From NCBI RefSeq assembly GCF_019703515.2, contig NC_059385.1:31126001-31190000 (forward strand): a DNA stretch of 64,000 bases, written 5' to 3'. The DNA comes from Myxocyprinus asiaticus. Lineage: Eukaryota > Chordata > Actinopteri > Cypriniformes > Catostomidae. This document shows, one piece after another, positions 35,430-46,440 of the stretch (its first letter is position 1; every line of letters begins with the position of its first letter). The notes beneath the pieces are model-generated. The model searched no databases. It was not told where the DNA came from and saw nothing but the letters and a program-made list of their open reading frames with translations. The translations under genes were made by a program, and so were the position numbers.

Positions 35430-36793
35430 GTGGATAACGGCGCTTCAGCCAAGGCTTTTTCAGGCGAACGGATGGCTCAGATGGACCCTGAGGGGCATGG
35501 GGAGTAGAGTGCTGCCGTTTCGGGGGGCGCTGCATTGAAGCGGAGCGTGAACGGCTGGATTGAGCAGCGGTTTAGGAATAAAATGCTTCATAACCTGCTG
35601 CTGTTTTTGGGCTGTCTGAAAGCACTCTGATAGGGCTTCCACTGCATTGCCGAAGAGACCAGCAGGGGATACCGGTGCATCGAGTAGGGCCGACTTGTCC
35701 CCATCGTGCATGTCAGTCAGCGTCAGCCAAAGGTGATGGTCTAGGAAGACCAGATTTCCCATGGAGCACCCAATAGCTCTTGCGGTGGCCTTTGTTGCTC
35801 TTAGCGCCAAATCGGTTGCGACGCAAAGTTCTTTGAACATGGTCGGTTCGGGACCGGATTCATCCATTTCTTTAACAATTTTGGCCTGGTAGACCTGGAG
35901 CACTGCCATCGTGTGCAAGGTGGCACCAGCTTACCCAGCTGTATTATAGGCGTGTTCCGCTAGTGTCGATGTAAGCCAGCATGGCTTAGACGGGAGCGGT
36001 GGGCAGGATCTCAAGCCAGCTTGAGTCGAGGGACATAAGTGGGCTGCCACCGCCTGTTCAATGGGGGGAAGCGAGCCATATCCCATTTGGTCTCCACGGT
36101 CGACGGATGTGAAAGCTGCTGTATTGGAGAGGTGCAGCCTCGCCGAGTATGGTGAACTCCACGATTTGGAGAGTTCAGCGTGGACCTCGGGGAAAAATGG
36201 GCCAGGGCTATACGGGGTGGTCTTAGTTTGGCGACCCGGCAAAAACCACTCGTCCAGCCGAGAACGAGTTGGCTCTAACGGAGGTGACTATTTGAACTCC
36301 AGCTTGTTTATTGCAGATAAGCTCCGCATCCGCCGTCGAAGAATGGTCTCCACCTTTTAGGGGGGAGAAGCAGCATCCTCTAATGATGCGGACGAGCTGA
36401 CAGTGTCTGAAGCTGTGAGAGATACGGCGTCATCATTGTTCTCTTCTCCATGTTCACTGCTACCGAACTGCACGAGGGCGGAACACTTTTAGTGAACAGG
36501 ACGGGGGAAGAAGAGTGTGGGAATGTGGGTGCATGCGGGACCTGAGCCAGCGGTACAGCCTCACAATCCGTTTGCTCCATATCCTCGCATTGAGCATCGT
36601 CGTTCCCCAGGTCCTCAAGGGACAGGGGAGGCAACAGAGCTAGAGCGGTCGGGTAATTGCGCTTAAATAGCGCTATCCGAGCGTGGAGCGTTTTGAGGCA
36701 CATTGCCTCGCAGTGTGGGCATTCAGCCTCGACCAGCGCTGCTTCTGCGTGGGTGTGGCCGAGATCGTCTTCAGGAAGGGAAGTGCCATCCAT
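35430..36793 (-). pseudogene. DIRS gag-like pseudogene
   Basis: Starts at 36793 (MDGTSLPEDDLGHTHAEAAL) with a CPHCEAMCLKTLHARIALF segment. It continues in another frame through FFPEVHAELSKSWSSPYSAR (about 36190) and then MAVLQVYQAKIVKEMDE, LALRATKATARAIG and PVSPAGLFGNAVEAL (35918-35460). These blocks are characteristic of fish DIRS ORF1 proteins. At least two frameshifts separate the blocks. Confidence 0.78.
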
Positions 36794-36846
36794 TGCAGAT
36801 AAGTGCGATTCAATGGTGAAATCCAGGAGTGAAGGAGATAAATTCT

Positions 36847-37775
36847 GGTTACACCAATTTGTGATGCTTCCGTTTGGTTTGTTTGGGGCCCTGGCTATGT
36901 TTCAGTGCCTCATGGACCGAATCCTCAGACCGCATTCAGCTTATGCCGCTGCCTATCTAGATGACATCATTATTTACCATAATGATTGGCAGCGGCACAT
37001 GCAGCATCTGAGGGCAGTCCTGAGATCACTGCGATGGGTAAGACTCACAGCAAACCCTAAGAAGTGCACAACTGGATGGGTGGAGGTATGTTATCTGGGG
37101 TTCCACTTGGGCCACGGGTAGGTGCGTCCCCAAATTGACAAAACTGCGACGATTGCGATCTGCCCGAGACCCAAGACCAAAAAGGGGGTGAGACAGTTCC
37201 TGGGGCTGGCTGGCTATTATAGGAGGTTCGTGCCTAATTATTCGGATGTCACCAGCCTGCTGACTGATCTCACTAAAAAGGGAGCTCCAGACCCGGTCCA
37301 GGCGTTTACGCGAGTTAAAGCTGCACTTTGTGGGGGGCCGCTTTTACGCTCACCTGATTTCTCTCTCCCTTTTGTGTTACAGATGGACGCTTCAGACAGA
37401 GGGCTGGGGCCGGTGCTCTCACAGGTGGTGGAGGGGGAGGAGCGCCCGGTGCTGTACATTAGCCACAAGCTCTCATTGAGGGAGACGAAGTACAGCACCA
37501 TTGAAAAGGAGTGTCTTGCCATCAAGTGGGCGGTCCTCACTCTCTGGTACTACCTGTTGGGGCGGGCCTTCACTCTCTGCTCGGATCACGCCCCACTCCA
37601 ATGGCTCCACCGCATGAAAGATACCAACGCACGGCTCACCCGTTGGTATCTGACGCTATCAGCTGTTTAAGTTCAAGGTGGTCCACAGACCGAGAATGCA
37701 GATGGCTGTCGCCGACTTCCTTTCCAGAAATGGGGTTGGGGGGGTGGTAGGAAGGTCAGATGTCTCCCCGGCCTG
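36847..37775 (+). pseudogene. Gypsy reverse transcriptase-RNase H pseudogene
   Basis: Resumes in the RT palm with HQFVMLPFGLFG, then AAYLDDIIIY containing the YLDD catalytic box, then KKCTTGWVEVCYLGFHLGHG, a stop (37119-37121), and PQIDKTATIAICPRPKTKKG. The RNase H part shows LQMDASDRGLG, STIEKECLAIKWAV and CSDHAPLQWLH. A one-base insertion near 37665 shifts the frame just before the conserved KVVHRPR...VADFLSRN tail. The 3' LTR follows 19 bp after the stop, and no integrase lies between, confirming the unusual order. Confidence 0.88.
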
Positions 37776-37793
37776 AGTCAGGTGGTGGGGATA

Positions 37794-38070
37794 TGTGGCG
37801 GCGGGGGCGTGGTCAAGTGTTCATCTGCAGAGAAAGGAAGTGGTAAGGGTGCATACACCTGAGCCAGATTATGACTAACACCTGTTTCCAATTGCAGTAA
37901 GCTTGGGGAGGGCGGTATAAAAGGAACCACGCCAGCGGCAAGAGGAGAGAGAGAGCTACATGTCTGAAAAGACTTTTGTGCTAATGTGTGTGAAGCTGTA
38001 AAGTGCTTGAGTTTGTCAATTAAAACCAGTTCCCTGTGTCCTCCTTCCCCTCCCTGCATGAAGTGTTACA
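37794..38070 (+). repeat. 3' LTR of the Gypsy element (277 bp)
   Basis: Begins TGTGGCGGCGGGGGCGTGG after a purine-rich tract (ggtggtgggga) and ends GCATGAAGTGTTACA. A TATAAAAG box is at 37916 and an AATTAAA-like polyadenylation motif at about 38020. The first 150 bp match the 5' LTR fragment at about 94 percent, excluding one gap. Confidence 0.87.
37916..37923 (+). promoter_or_regulatory. TATA box in Gypsy 3' LTR
   Basis: GCGGTATAAAAGGAACC; the 5' LTR has the same box, one base altered, at 31793. Confidence 0.6.
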
Positions 38071-40484
38071 AGGCCACTGCCATCAGGGAATACTGTTGCC
38101 ATGAAGGGGTGTATGTGGTCTGCAACAATGTTTTGGTAGGTGGTGCGTGTCAAATTGACATCCATATGAATGGCCGGACCCAGGGTTTCCCAGCAGAACA
38201 TTACTCAGAGCATCACACTCCCTCCACTGGCTTGTCATCTTCCCACAGTGCATCCTGGTGCCATCACTTCCCCAGGTAAATGGCACGCATGTACACAGCC
38301 CCATAAGCAGCAGGGTGCGATGCAGTGTGTGTTGTGATATATTCCTCCTGTAAACATCATTTGTGATTAACATTTTTATTGATTCATACAAAAAGAAAAA
38401 CATATATACACAGGATCAATATTTAACCCCCACCAATACCCCTCCCAATCCCCGACCCCACCCTGACCCCCAACAAACAATCCTGTGGTCGCACATGAGT
38501 ATACACACACACACACACACACACGTCCCCTTAAAACGACTTGTCTGGTGATCATAACACTGGTTAGAATCAAATTTTTTATGTGTTTATTCCCAATATT
38601 TATGACCGCCCCATTGCCTAAAATAGTCTGGGGCAAAATTAAATTTGAGTGCCCAATACGTCACACACAAACTCTGAACCTTCAACCAAAATTCTTGGAT
38701 CTTAACACACCACCAAAAACATGGGTTGTGTCTCCATCTTCTGATTGGCATCGCCAGCAGGTGGGTGTGTCTTTAAGACCAAGCCTATACAATCTAGAGG
38801 GGGTCCAATAGAATCTATGTAAAATCTTGAATTGCATAAGGCGCACCCTTGCATCTCTAGATGCAGACTACGTTTTTTAGAATCCTAGCCCACACTCCCT
38901 CCTCCAGTACCAAGTTTAAATCTTTCTCCCATAATCTCTTGAGAGAAATTGAAGCTCCGTCCCCCAGACTCTGAATTAGCAGGAAGTACACTGATGCCTC
39001 ATGACCTTTTTCAAAAGTAGTAATTAACACTCCCAGAGTATCTGCCGCTTTAGGGGGGTGTATGCTACTCCCAAAAATAGTACAGAGCAAGTGGCGCAGC
39101 TGTAAATGCCTAAAGAACTGAGATCTGGGAATCCCAAAAGGTTGAACCAAATTTTCAAAGGATCTCAACACTCCACTCTCATATAGGTCACCGAGTGTAT
39201 TAACCTCCCTCACTATCCACTCTGACCAGCAGAAAGGGGACTTATTAATACATAATTTTGGGTTCAGCCATATGCTCGAGGCAACATTAAAATAAATGTC
39301 CGAATTAAACACTCTGGACACTTTTGTCCATACTGAGTGCAAATGCGAGATAACAGGGTGTAACTTAACTTTTCAGATTAGTTTGATAGAAAGGCTTTGC
39401 AATGGCAAAATAGGGGCAAGAAATTCCTGTTCAATACAAAACCAGGGAGGGGCTCTCTCAGGTGGAAGTTACCAATGAGCCAAATGTCTGAGACCGAATG
39501 CATACTAATAAAACAACATCTTGGGTAGGCCTAGCCCACTTTTGTCAGTCAGTCTATGCAACTTACTGAAATGTAATCTGGAACGTTTACCATTCCAAAT
39601 GAAGGACTTCTCTATGCTTTCAAATTGCTTGAAATAAAAGAGGGGGACATCCATAGGGAGAGGCTGTAGCAGGTAGTTGAATTTTGGAATACAATTCATT
39701 TTAATAACATTAACCTGCCCAATCATTGATAAATGTAATGAAGCCCACCTGCCCACATCACTCGAAAACCTTTTTATTAAAGGGTCAAAACTAACTAACT
39801 AAATCACACAAATTTGCTGAGAATAAAATACCCAAATACTTAATGCCCTGTTTGTGCCACTGGAAGGCACCCGGCTGAAAAGCCGTTACCGGGCAATACG
39901 CTGTCAGAGCCAAAGCTTCGGATTTAGACCAATTAACTCTGTATCCTGAGAACTTAGAAAAGGAATTAATAATTCTGCGGAAGCAAGGCATAGATCTAGT
40001 AGGGTCGGAGATGAATAATAAAATATCATCTGCATAAATCAAAAGCTTATGTGTCACACCTCCCACCACCACCCCTGGAAAATGTTCCTGCTTTCTTATC
40101 ACGGCTGCTAATGGTTCCAGGGCAAGACAGAACAGTAATGGGGAAAGAGGGCAACCCTGCCGGGTGCCCCTATCCAGAGTAAAATAATCTGAAATTAATC
40201 CAATCCAATTCTGTAGCATAAGATTTTAAAAACTCAGCAGCAAAGCTATCTAGCCCCGGAGCCTTGCCTGTAGGCAAGGCCTTAATTACCTCGCCAAGCT
40301 CCTCCAAGTTTATCTCAGAATCAAGAGAATTGTTTTGCTCAGCCGTCAGTTTAGGAAGTTCTAATGGTTCCACAAAGTTTCTAATGTCCTCATCAGTAGA
40401 CGAAGACGTGGACCTATAGAGATCAAGATAGAATTCTTTAAAAGTATTATTAATATCAATGACTGAGGTACATATTTCACCACC

Positions 40485-43400
40485 AATCAATCAATCAGTC
40501 AAAAAATATTTTATAGCACACTTAAAAACAACAAATGTTGACCAAAATGCTGTACAAAATTGACCAACATGTAATAAATAGTAAAATAAAATAAGAATAA
40601 AATAAAATAACACCATAAAATAATACTGCACAATATGTTACAATGACTCATAAGCAAGGGAGAACAGGTGGGTCTTTAGACTTAAAAAGATTTAAGGTTG
40701 GACAAGACCTAATCAATAGCAGCAAAGCATTTCACAAGTGAGGGTCCATGACAGAAAAAGAAATATCACCCATAGTTTTAAGAGTCCTTGGAACACACAA
40801 CAGTAGACTCTATATACCAACAATATAACCTTAAACTGAATCCTGTATGAGATAGGTAACCAGTGCAAAGAAGCCAGGACTGGAGAAACATAATTCATAT
40901 TTCCTAATTCCTAGTTGCATTTTGCAATGTCTGAAGATGAGATAGTGATGCTTGAGATACACCTAAATACAGTGCATTACAATAATCAAGTCTAGAAGAG
41001 ATAAAAGCATGGATTACAATCTCCAGATTCTTTAAAGACAGAAAAGGTTTTAATTTTGATATTTGAAAGTTGGAAAAAACCACCTCTAACCATAGCCTTT
41101 ATTTGTTTATCGAATTATAATTGAGAGTCAAAGATGACACCAAGGTTGCGTGCCTCTGTATAAAGGTTAGAGGCCAAAGGCCCTGAATGTTTAGTAAAAT
41201 TATTAAAAGGATCAGCTTTGCCAAATAACTTCTGTCTTAGAATCACTGACCTGGAGAAAATTAGTCACCATCCATCTTTTAATATCTTTAAGACAACCCA
41301 GCAACAATTCTATTGCAGAATTATCAGTGGATTTTAAAGGAAGATAGCACTGAATATCATCTGCATAACAATGATAATCGATTTTGTAGTTACGAAAGAT
41401 AGACTTTAATGGTAATATGTATAATGAGAACAAGAGTGGTCCCAAAATCGAGCCTTGAGGTACTCCACAGGTGATTGAAGCAGAGGCAGAAGAATGATTC
41501 CCAATCTCAACAGAAAATGCTCTCCCCTTAAAATAAGTTGAGAACCACTCAAGGGCAGTGTCTTGAAGGCCCACCCAATTTCTTAACCGGTCTAAAAGAA
41601 TATCGTGATCAATGGTGTCAAAGGCTGCGCTGAGATCCAGGAGAATTAGAATGGCACTTTTACCTGAATCAACCGCCAGCAACAGATCATTTGACACTTT
41701 GATAAGAGCAGACTCTGTGCTATGTTTGACTTTAAAACCCAACTGATATTTATCTAAAATACCATTTCTCTGCAAGAATCCTGAAAGTTGATTGAAAACA
41801 ACCTTTTCCAGGACTTTAGATAAAAACGACAGTTGGGGCGATATTATTTAAATTCTGAAGAATCAAGACTCGACTTTTTAAGCACAGAATGGAACAACGC
41901 CATTAATAAGACTGCTATATATTATTGACAAGAGACTAGGTCCCAAAATGTCTATAACCTCTCAAAAAATGCGAGTGGGAACAACATCCAGTGAACAGCT
42001 AGCAGACTTCATGTGCTGAATCACATCTACTAAATAAGAAAGAGATACAGATTCAAACATTGAAAGGTGAAACGAACATGATAGAGAAATTAAAGGAACT
42101 AAATCAGGAGTAGTGATGCCAGATTTAATGGCATCAATCTTAGAAATGAAAAACTGCAGAAAACTATCACAAACTCCTGAAGTAGCGTCAGGAAATGTGG
42201 TAGATGTAGGTATTAATACTGCATTAATTGTACTAAATAAAACTTTAGGGTTATGTGAATTTCTTGAAATTAAATCAGAGAAAAACGTATGTTTAGATGC
42301 CTTGACAGAATGTTAATATTTAATCATGCAGTCTCTCAAAATTTGTGAAATTTGGAAATCTTTTTTCCACTTTCTTTCTGCTTTCCTCCATTTCTGTCTG
42401 AGCACCTGAGTATGTTCATTTAACCAGGGCTGTACCCTGGGTTTAGGAGTGTGACATTTATAAGGAGCTACAGTGTCCAGAATCTCAGTGCATACAGAGT
42501 TGAACAAGGAGACCAATTCTTCTATGCCCAGGCCTGAAGGTGGAGACTCAATGGTGCAAAGGAAAGGAGAAGAGCCATAAGAAGTTGAAAAATGGCTAGC
42601 TGTGGTAGAATTGATGAATTGAAAACGAACACAGCAACCTGATGGTTTATGAATAGAGACAATACCAGAAACAGTAATATCGAACATAATAGGCTTGTGG
42701 TCTGAAAGACAGATGTCTTCAATAACAACATTTGAAACTGGAAAGCCTAATGACAAAATCAAATCCAATGTGTGACCTTGCCTATGTGTGGAACTTAAAA
42801 CAGACTGAGTAAAATTAAACGACTCAATAAGATATAAACATTCTTTAACCAAGGGCTTACTCGGGCAACAAACATGAATATTAAAATCTCCAAGGATTAA
42901 GAGACAATCAGAATGAGGCACAATACAAGATAAAAATTCTGAAAATTCAGCAATAAAATCCTTAGTATACTTAGGAGGTCTATATATAAGAGCACAAAGA
43001 ACAGGACTACACAGGTCCACTTTAAACAGCTGAACCTCAAACGCGAATATTGTTATGCTGATAACAGACGACAATTGAAATAATTTCTAAAAATGTAGGC
43101 TACCACTCCACCTCGACCCGTGATCTTTGGAGAGCTCATAAATTCACAGTGACCAGTGGATGCTTCTGCTTAAGGACTCAACTCGCCAACACTTAACCAA
43201 GTCTCAGTCATAAAGAGAAAGTCTAGCTTATGGGCTGAAATAAAGTCACTGATTAAGAAAGTCTTGTTAAGGAGAGATCTTACATTTAATACAGCCATCT
43301 TCAGAGTGGTAGAATTGTTTGAAGGAAAACCATGAGGTTGAGTTGACAACAGCGGGACATAACCCAGAGAACAGTGATTGGCGAAATTCACCCCTCTCTT

Positions 43401-43873
43401 ACTATGACTGTAAAATCTCTCTGATTTTGACTTTGATGTCTGTTCCGAATGCTCCGAAAAAACAGGAACAAGACAAACATTCCTCGCAGCAAAAGTGTGG
43501 TGCGATCTCCTCAAACGAACCAAGACACCACAACGCTTCCCTCGTCTCCTATTGCGTTTCCTTTTATGCAATGAGCAGTCCGGAAAGCAGCAGATATCTG
43601 CCGGCAGCAATGCCAAAACAGGAGGATCAGAAGCATTTTGGCCTCCGGGATTCCAACTGCAGAGATCTGCTGTAGAGTGTCGAATATTGAGAAGGAAATC
43701 GCAATCGTTGACTAAGAGCGAGGTAATTCCTTATGCAGACAGACAAAGTAACAGAGCGACTATAAACAATACATGAAATGTAAACACAAGACGGCAGCCT
43801 GCTGACAAACACACTGGCGCCATCTTGGATCTTCTGCCAACATCCAAGAAAAACAGTGTCCAGCAGATGGGCT
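40485..43873 (-). mobile_element. Nearly full-length L2 LINE inserted in the L1, minus strand
   Basis: The 3' end at 40485 is a TGATTGATTGATTG-type short-repeat tail (rather than poly-A) after a typical UTR. The 5' end near 43873 follows a CCAAGATGGCGCC block. The L1 reading on either side (VKSAG / GGEIC) is contiguous once 3.39 kb is removed, with ACC at both edges. Confidence 0.82.
40713..43616 (-). pseudogene. L2 endonuclease-reverse transcriptase pseudogene
   Basis: The N-terminus with LNVRSLLNKTFLISDFI and LDFLFMTETWL (43616-43170) opens the endonuclease. It continues with LILGDFNIHV and ICLSDHKPIMFDI (43074-42313), keeping the GDFN and SDH catalytic boxes. RT blocks follow: [47 protein letters not shown] and [12 protein letters not shown] (41775-41212). 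The C-terminal MNYVSPVLASLHWLPISYR block (40898) is typical of L2. Stops and frameshifts lie at about 43120, 42310, 41880 and 41210, so it is inactive, but every domain is present. Confidence 0.9.
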
Positions 43874-45329
43874 ACCAGCAGATTTCACTGAGGGAATGGT
43901 AGAAAAAGACTCGCTCTGTTTTATATATCTAGCCAGAAGTTTTCCTGCCTTGTCCCCACTCAAAGTATGACTGTCTTGCCCTGAATAGCCAAAACTCCAC
44001 CTTTTGCGACAAAATAGTATTATGTCTGTATTTCAGTTGGGTCAATTCTCTGAAGCCATCAGACGACATTCAGCGCTTCAGCTCTGTCTCAGCACTAATT
44101 AATATTCCCTTCCAACTCCACGAGTTCTCATGCTTGAGGCATTACTGGTGAATGAGGCATACTGTATTATCCGGCCCCTAAGAAATGCCTTAAGTGCCTC
44201 CCAAGCCATGCCCACAGAGGATACTGAGGACCAGTTGGTCTCCATATAAACATTGATTTCAGCTTTTAACATTTGTTGGAATTCAGGATTTTGCAAAAGG
44301 GATACATTTAGGCACTAACTATATAATTTCCTTTTCTCCATATGTGGCAACACCTCTAAACTCACCAGGGTGTGATCTGAGACTAAAATGTTTCCAACTG
44401 AGCAATCAACAACAGTTGAAATGAGGGACTTCTATTCTAGAGTAAATCTTATGGACAGATGAAAAATATGTATAGTCCCTACCAGATGGGTTCATAAGTC
44501 TCCAAATATCTGTAAGACCAAGATTTTTACACATCCTGTGAAGCATCAGTGTTGCTCTAGGGGGCTTACACACTTTTGCTTCACTATGATCAAGGATCTG
44601 AGTCCATCAAAAGATTAAAGTCTCCTTCCAATATTATATTCTGAGGGGTGCCAGCGACATGCAACATCCCTTCAAGATCTATAAAAAAGCCCTGATCATC
44701 AATGTTAGGTGTGTAAATATTAGCCAAAATAAGACTTTGCCCTTGAATTTCTGCTAAAACAATAATGACTCTTCCTAATTTATCTTTAATCTGTTTGAGA
44801 CATTTTAATTGTAGATGCTTACTTATCCGTGTAATGACTCCCCTGCTCTTACTTGAGCCAGCACTAAAGAAAACATGTCCACCCCATATCTTCCCAAATT
44901 TTTCAGCTTCCTGTGGGGAAAGATGCATTTGTTGAAGAAACACTATATCGTTTATACACTATATAAATAACCTTCCTTCTTTTTATGGGGTGCCCCAACC
45001 CATTCACATTCCATGTGGAGAGAGACAATCTGCTCATATCTGCTCATATTAACATTTGACATTTTGACATAGGAGAAAAAAAATTGTTAAAAACAAAATT
45101 ATAAAGACCACATTCCAACATTAGTGCAACAATCAAACCCTGAACCTCCCCCAGAACCGCTAGGCAGAACCAGCACAAAAAAATAAAATAAAAAATAACA
45201 CAATGTTCAGTGAGACGGCCCATTCGGCTGCTACATGAATGCAACAAATTAACAGATCACTCCAATGTCTTGCAAGAAATACTCCACGAAACAAACTCCA
45301 GCCAATAGGAGACATAAGCACAAGCAACT

Positions 45330-45595
45330 TGCAGATTCATCCACTCAACAGTCCCGAAGGAGTGTTACTACACAGAACAAACGCTGTAGCTCCTTATAAA
45401 TGTCACACTCCAAAACCCAGGGTACAGCCCTGGTTAAATGAACATACTCAGGTGCTCAGACAGAAATGGAGGAAAGCAGAAAGTGGAAATAAAATTTCCA
45501 AATTTCACAAATTTTGAGAGACTGCATGATTAAATGTTAACGTGCAGATTCATCCACTCAACAGTCACGAAGGAGTGTTACTTCACAGAACAAAC
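45330..45595 (+). repeat. Inverted 155-bp L2 patch between 53-bp direct repeats, inside the L1
   Basis: 45384-45540 is the reverse complement of L2 positions 42316-42474 (gtagctccttataaatgtca through gactgcatgattaaatgtta), with a few substitutions and a 4-bp deletion. It lies between two 53-bp direct copies of tgcagattcatccactcaac...cagaacaaac (45330-45382 and 45543-45595) that differ at two sites. The patch is from the middle of L2, not its 3' end. Confidence 0.85.
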
Positions 45596-45716
45596 TCCAG
45601 ACGCTAGGCGGAACCAGCACAAAAAGAATAAAAAAAGGTGCTCAGTTCCTTGAACAGTCAAGTGAATGTTCAATGAGTTGGTCTATTTGGCTACAATGTG
45701 AGTACCATAAAATAAC

Positions 45717-46440
45717 TTAGTCCATTGACTTTATGAAGGACATCACTTGCTTGGGACATGTAAATGTTTTGCGGCCATCCTTAGCATCTATTCTCAATTT
45801 AGCTGGGAACATCAGTGCAAAAGCGAACTTCTGTTGATGTAAGAGTTTCTTGCATTCCTTGAATTGATCACGTTTCTCTCTTGTCGAATTTGCAAAGTCT
45901 GGGAACAAGAAAATGTTGTGGTTCTTCCAAAAAACCCTTCCTTTACTCCTCGCCTCATGCAACACGAGATCTTTATTGGATGATCTCAGAAATTTGGCCA
46001 GAATTGATTGTCTCCCTCAGTGGATCGCAGAGCCGGAACCCTGTGAGCTCACTCGATTTCCATCTTATGGCCTGTTATGTCAAGCAGATTAGGAAAAAGC
46101 CCGCCCAGGAATTTCACCATATCCGGACCCCTTTCGCCTTCAGGAATTCCGACGATTCGGACGTTATTCCGCTGGTTACGGTTCTCCTCCATCGATCTGT
46201 TTCTCGAAATCCCCCACTCTTGTGACCACCTCAGTGAATTTCGTCTCCATGGCAGTGATCGATCGACGTATTACAGCGAGATCTTCCAAGTCAGCAATGA
46301 CCTTTGTCAGCATTGCCGACATGTTCAACAATTCTCGCAGAATTTCCCTTACTTCTCCGGCCAAATCGGCTCCCTGGCTCGCAGAGTGTATCGAATCTCA
46401 CCGGTTTATATCATTAAAAGTGTTAAAACCAGCAAAGTGC
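45717..46440 (-). pseudogene. L1 ORF1 (RNA-binding protein) pseudogene
   Basis: The coiled-coil part reads ITAMETKFTEVVTRVGDFEKQ (46364-46176). The C-terminal RNA-binding part reads KNHNIFLFPDFANSTREKRDQF and FALMFPAKLRIDAKDGRK (45965-45717). This is the layout of vertebrate L1 ORF1p, a trimeric nucleic-acid chaperone. Frames change between the blocks near 45980-46170. Confidence 0.75.

Larger units (their letters stand above)
32648..36846 (-). mobile_element. DIRS-type (tyrosine recombinase) retrotransposon inserted in the Gypsy
   Basis: Lies minus-strand between Gypsy integrase (ends about 32647) and Gypsy RT (resumes about 36847). Gag-like, RNase H-like and tyrosine recombinase relics occur in the order expected for DIRS elements; most of RT is missing. 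The 3' end carries a 55-bp inverted repeat instead of LTRs. No target duplication is seen, as usual for DIRS. Loss of about 1 kb of Gypsy sequence at the junction suggests a deletion with or after insertion. Confidence 0.82.
31675..38070 (+). mobile_element. Ty3/Gypsy retrotransposon of Gmr1 type (integrase before RT)
   Basis: Both ends carry LTR sequence starting TGTGGC(A/G)GCGGGGGCGTGG. The 3' LTR ends GTGTTACA. Flanks are AGGCT (31670-31674) and AGGCC (38071-38075), a 5-bp target duplication with one change inside the Tc1 transposase. Internal order is 5' LTR fragment, integrase, DIRS insertion, RT, RNase H, 3' LTR. Gag and protease are deleted, as is the region between integrase and the middle of RT. 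Gypsy-like proteins in copia-like order are the hallmark described for Gmr1-group elements of fish and other deuterostomes. Confidence 0.85.
38640..44943 (-). pseudogene. L1 ORF2 (endonuclease-RT) pseudogene, split by L2
   Basis: Minus-strand blocks in order: endonuclease with FLQQMHLSPQEAEKFG and LEGDFNLLMDSDP (44943-44590); linker with WEALKAFLRGRIIQYASF (44296-44099) and GDKAGKLLARYIKQ (about 43930). After the L2 come GGEICTSVIDINNTFKEFY, LPTGKAPGLDSFAAEFLKSY, DRGTRQGCPLSPLLFCLALE and the catalytic YADDILLF (40490-39791), then C-terminal blocks IKMNCIPKFNYLLQPLP and NPKLCINKSPFCWSEW to about 38640. Many stops and frameshifts. The splice GG/EICTS across the L2 restores continuity and marks the insertion point. 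Confidence 0.87.

Noticed and set aside
36657..36846. Plus-strand extension of the Gypsy RT frame upstream of 36847
   Set aside because: This part is antisense to the DIRS gag-like start; the frame is open only by chance across the junction.
31545..38360. Reading the two Tc1 fragments flanking the Gypsy as separate insertions
   Set aside because: The transposase reading continues across the Gypsy with a matching 5-bp duplication, so a single element is simpler.
42113..42316. 67-codon plus-strand frame
   Set aside because: Antisense to the L2 coding relic.
43319..43776. Plus-strand frames of 93-118 codons
   Set aside because: Antisense to the L2 endonuclease N-terminus.
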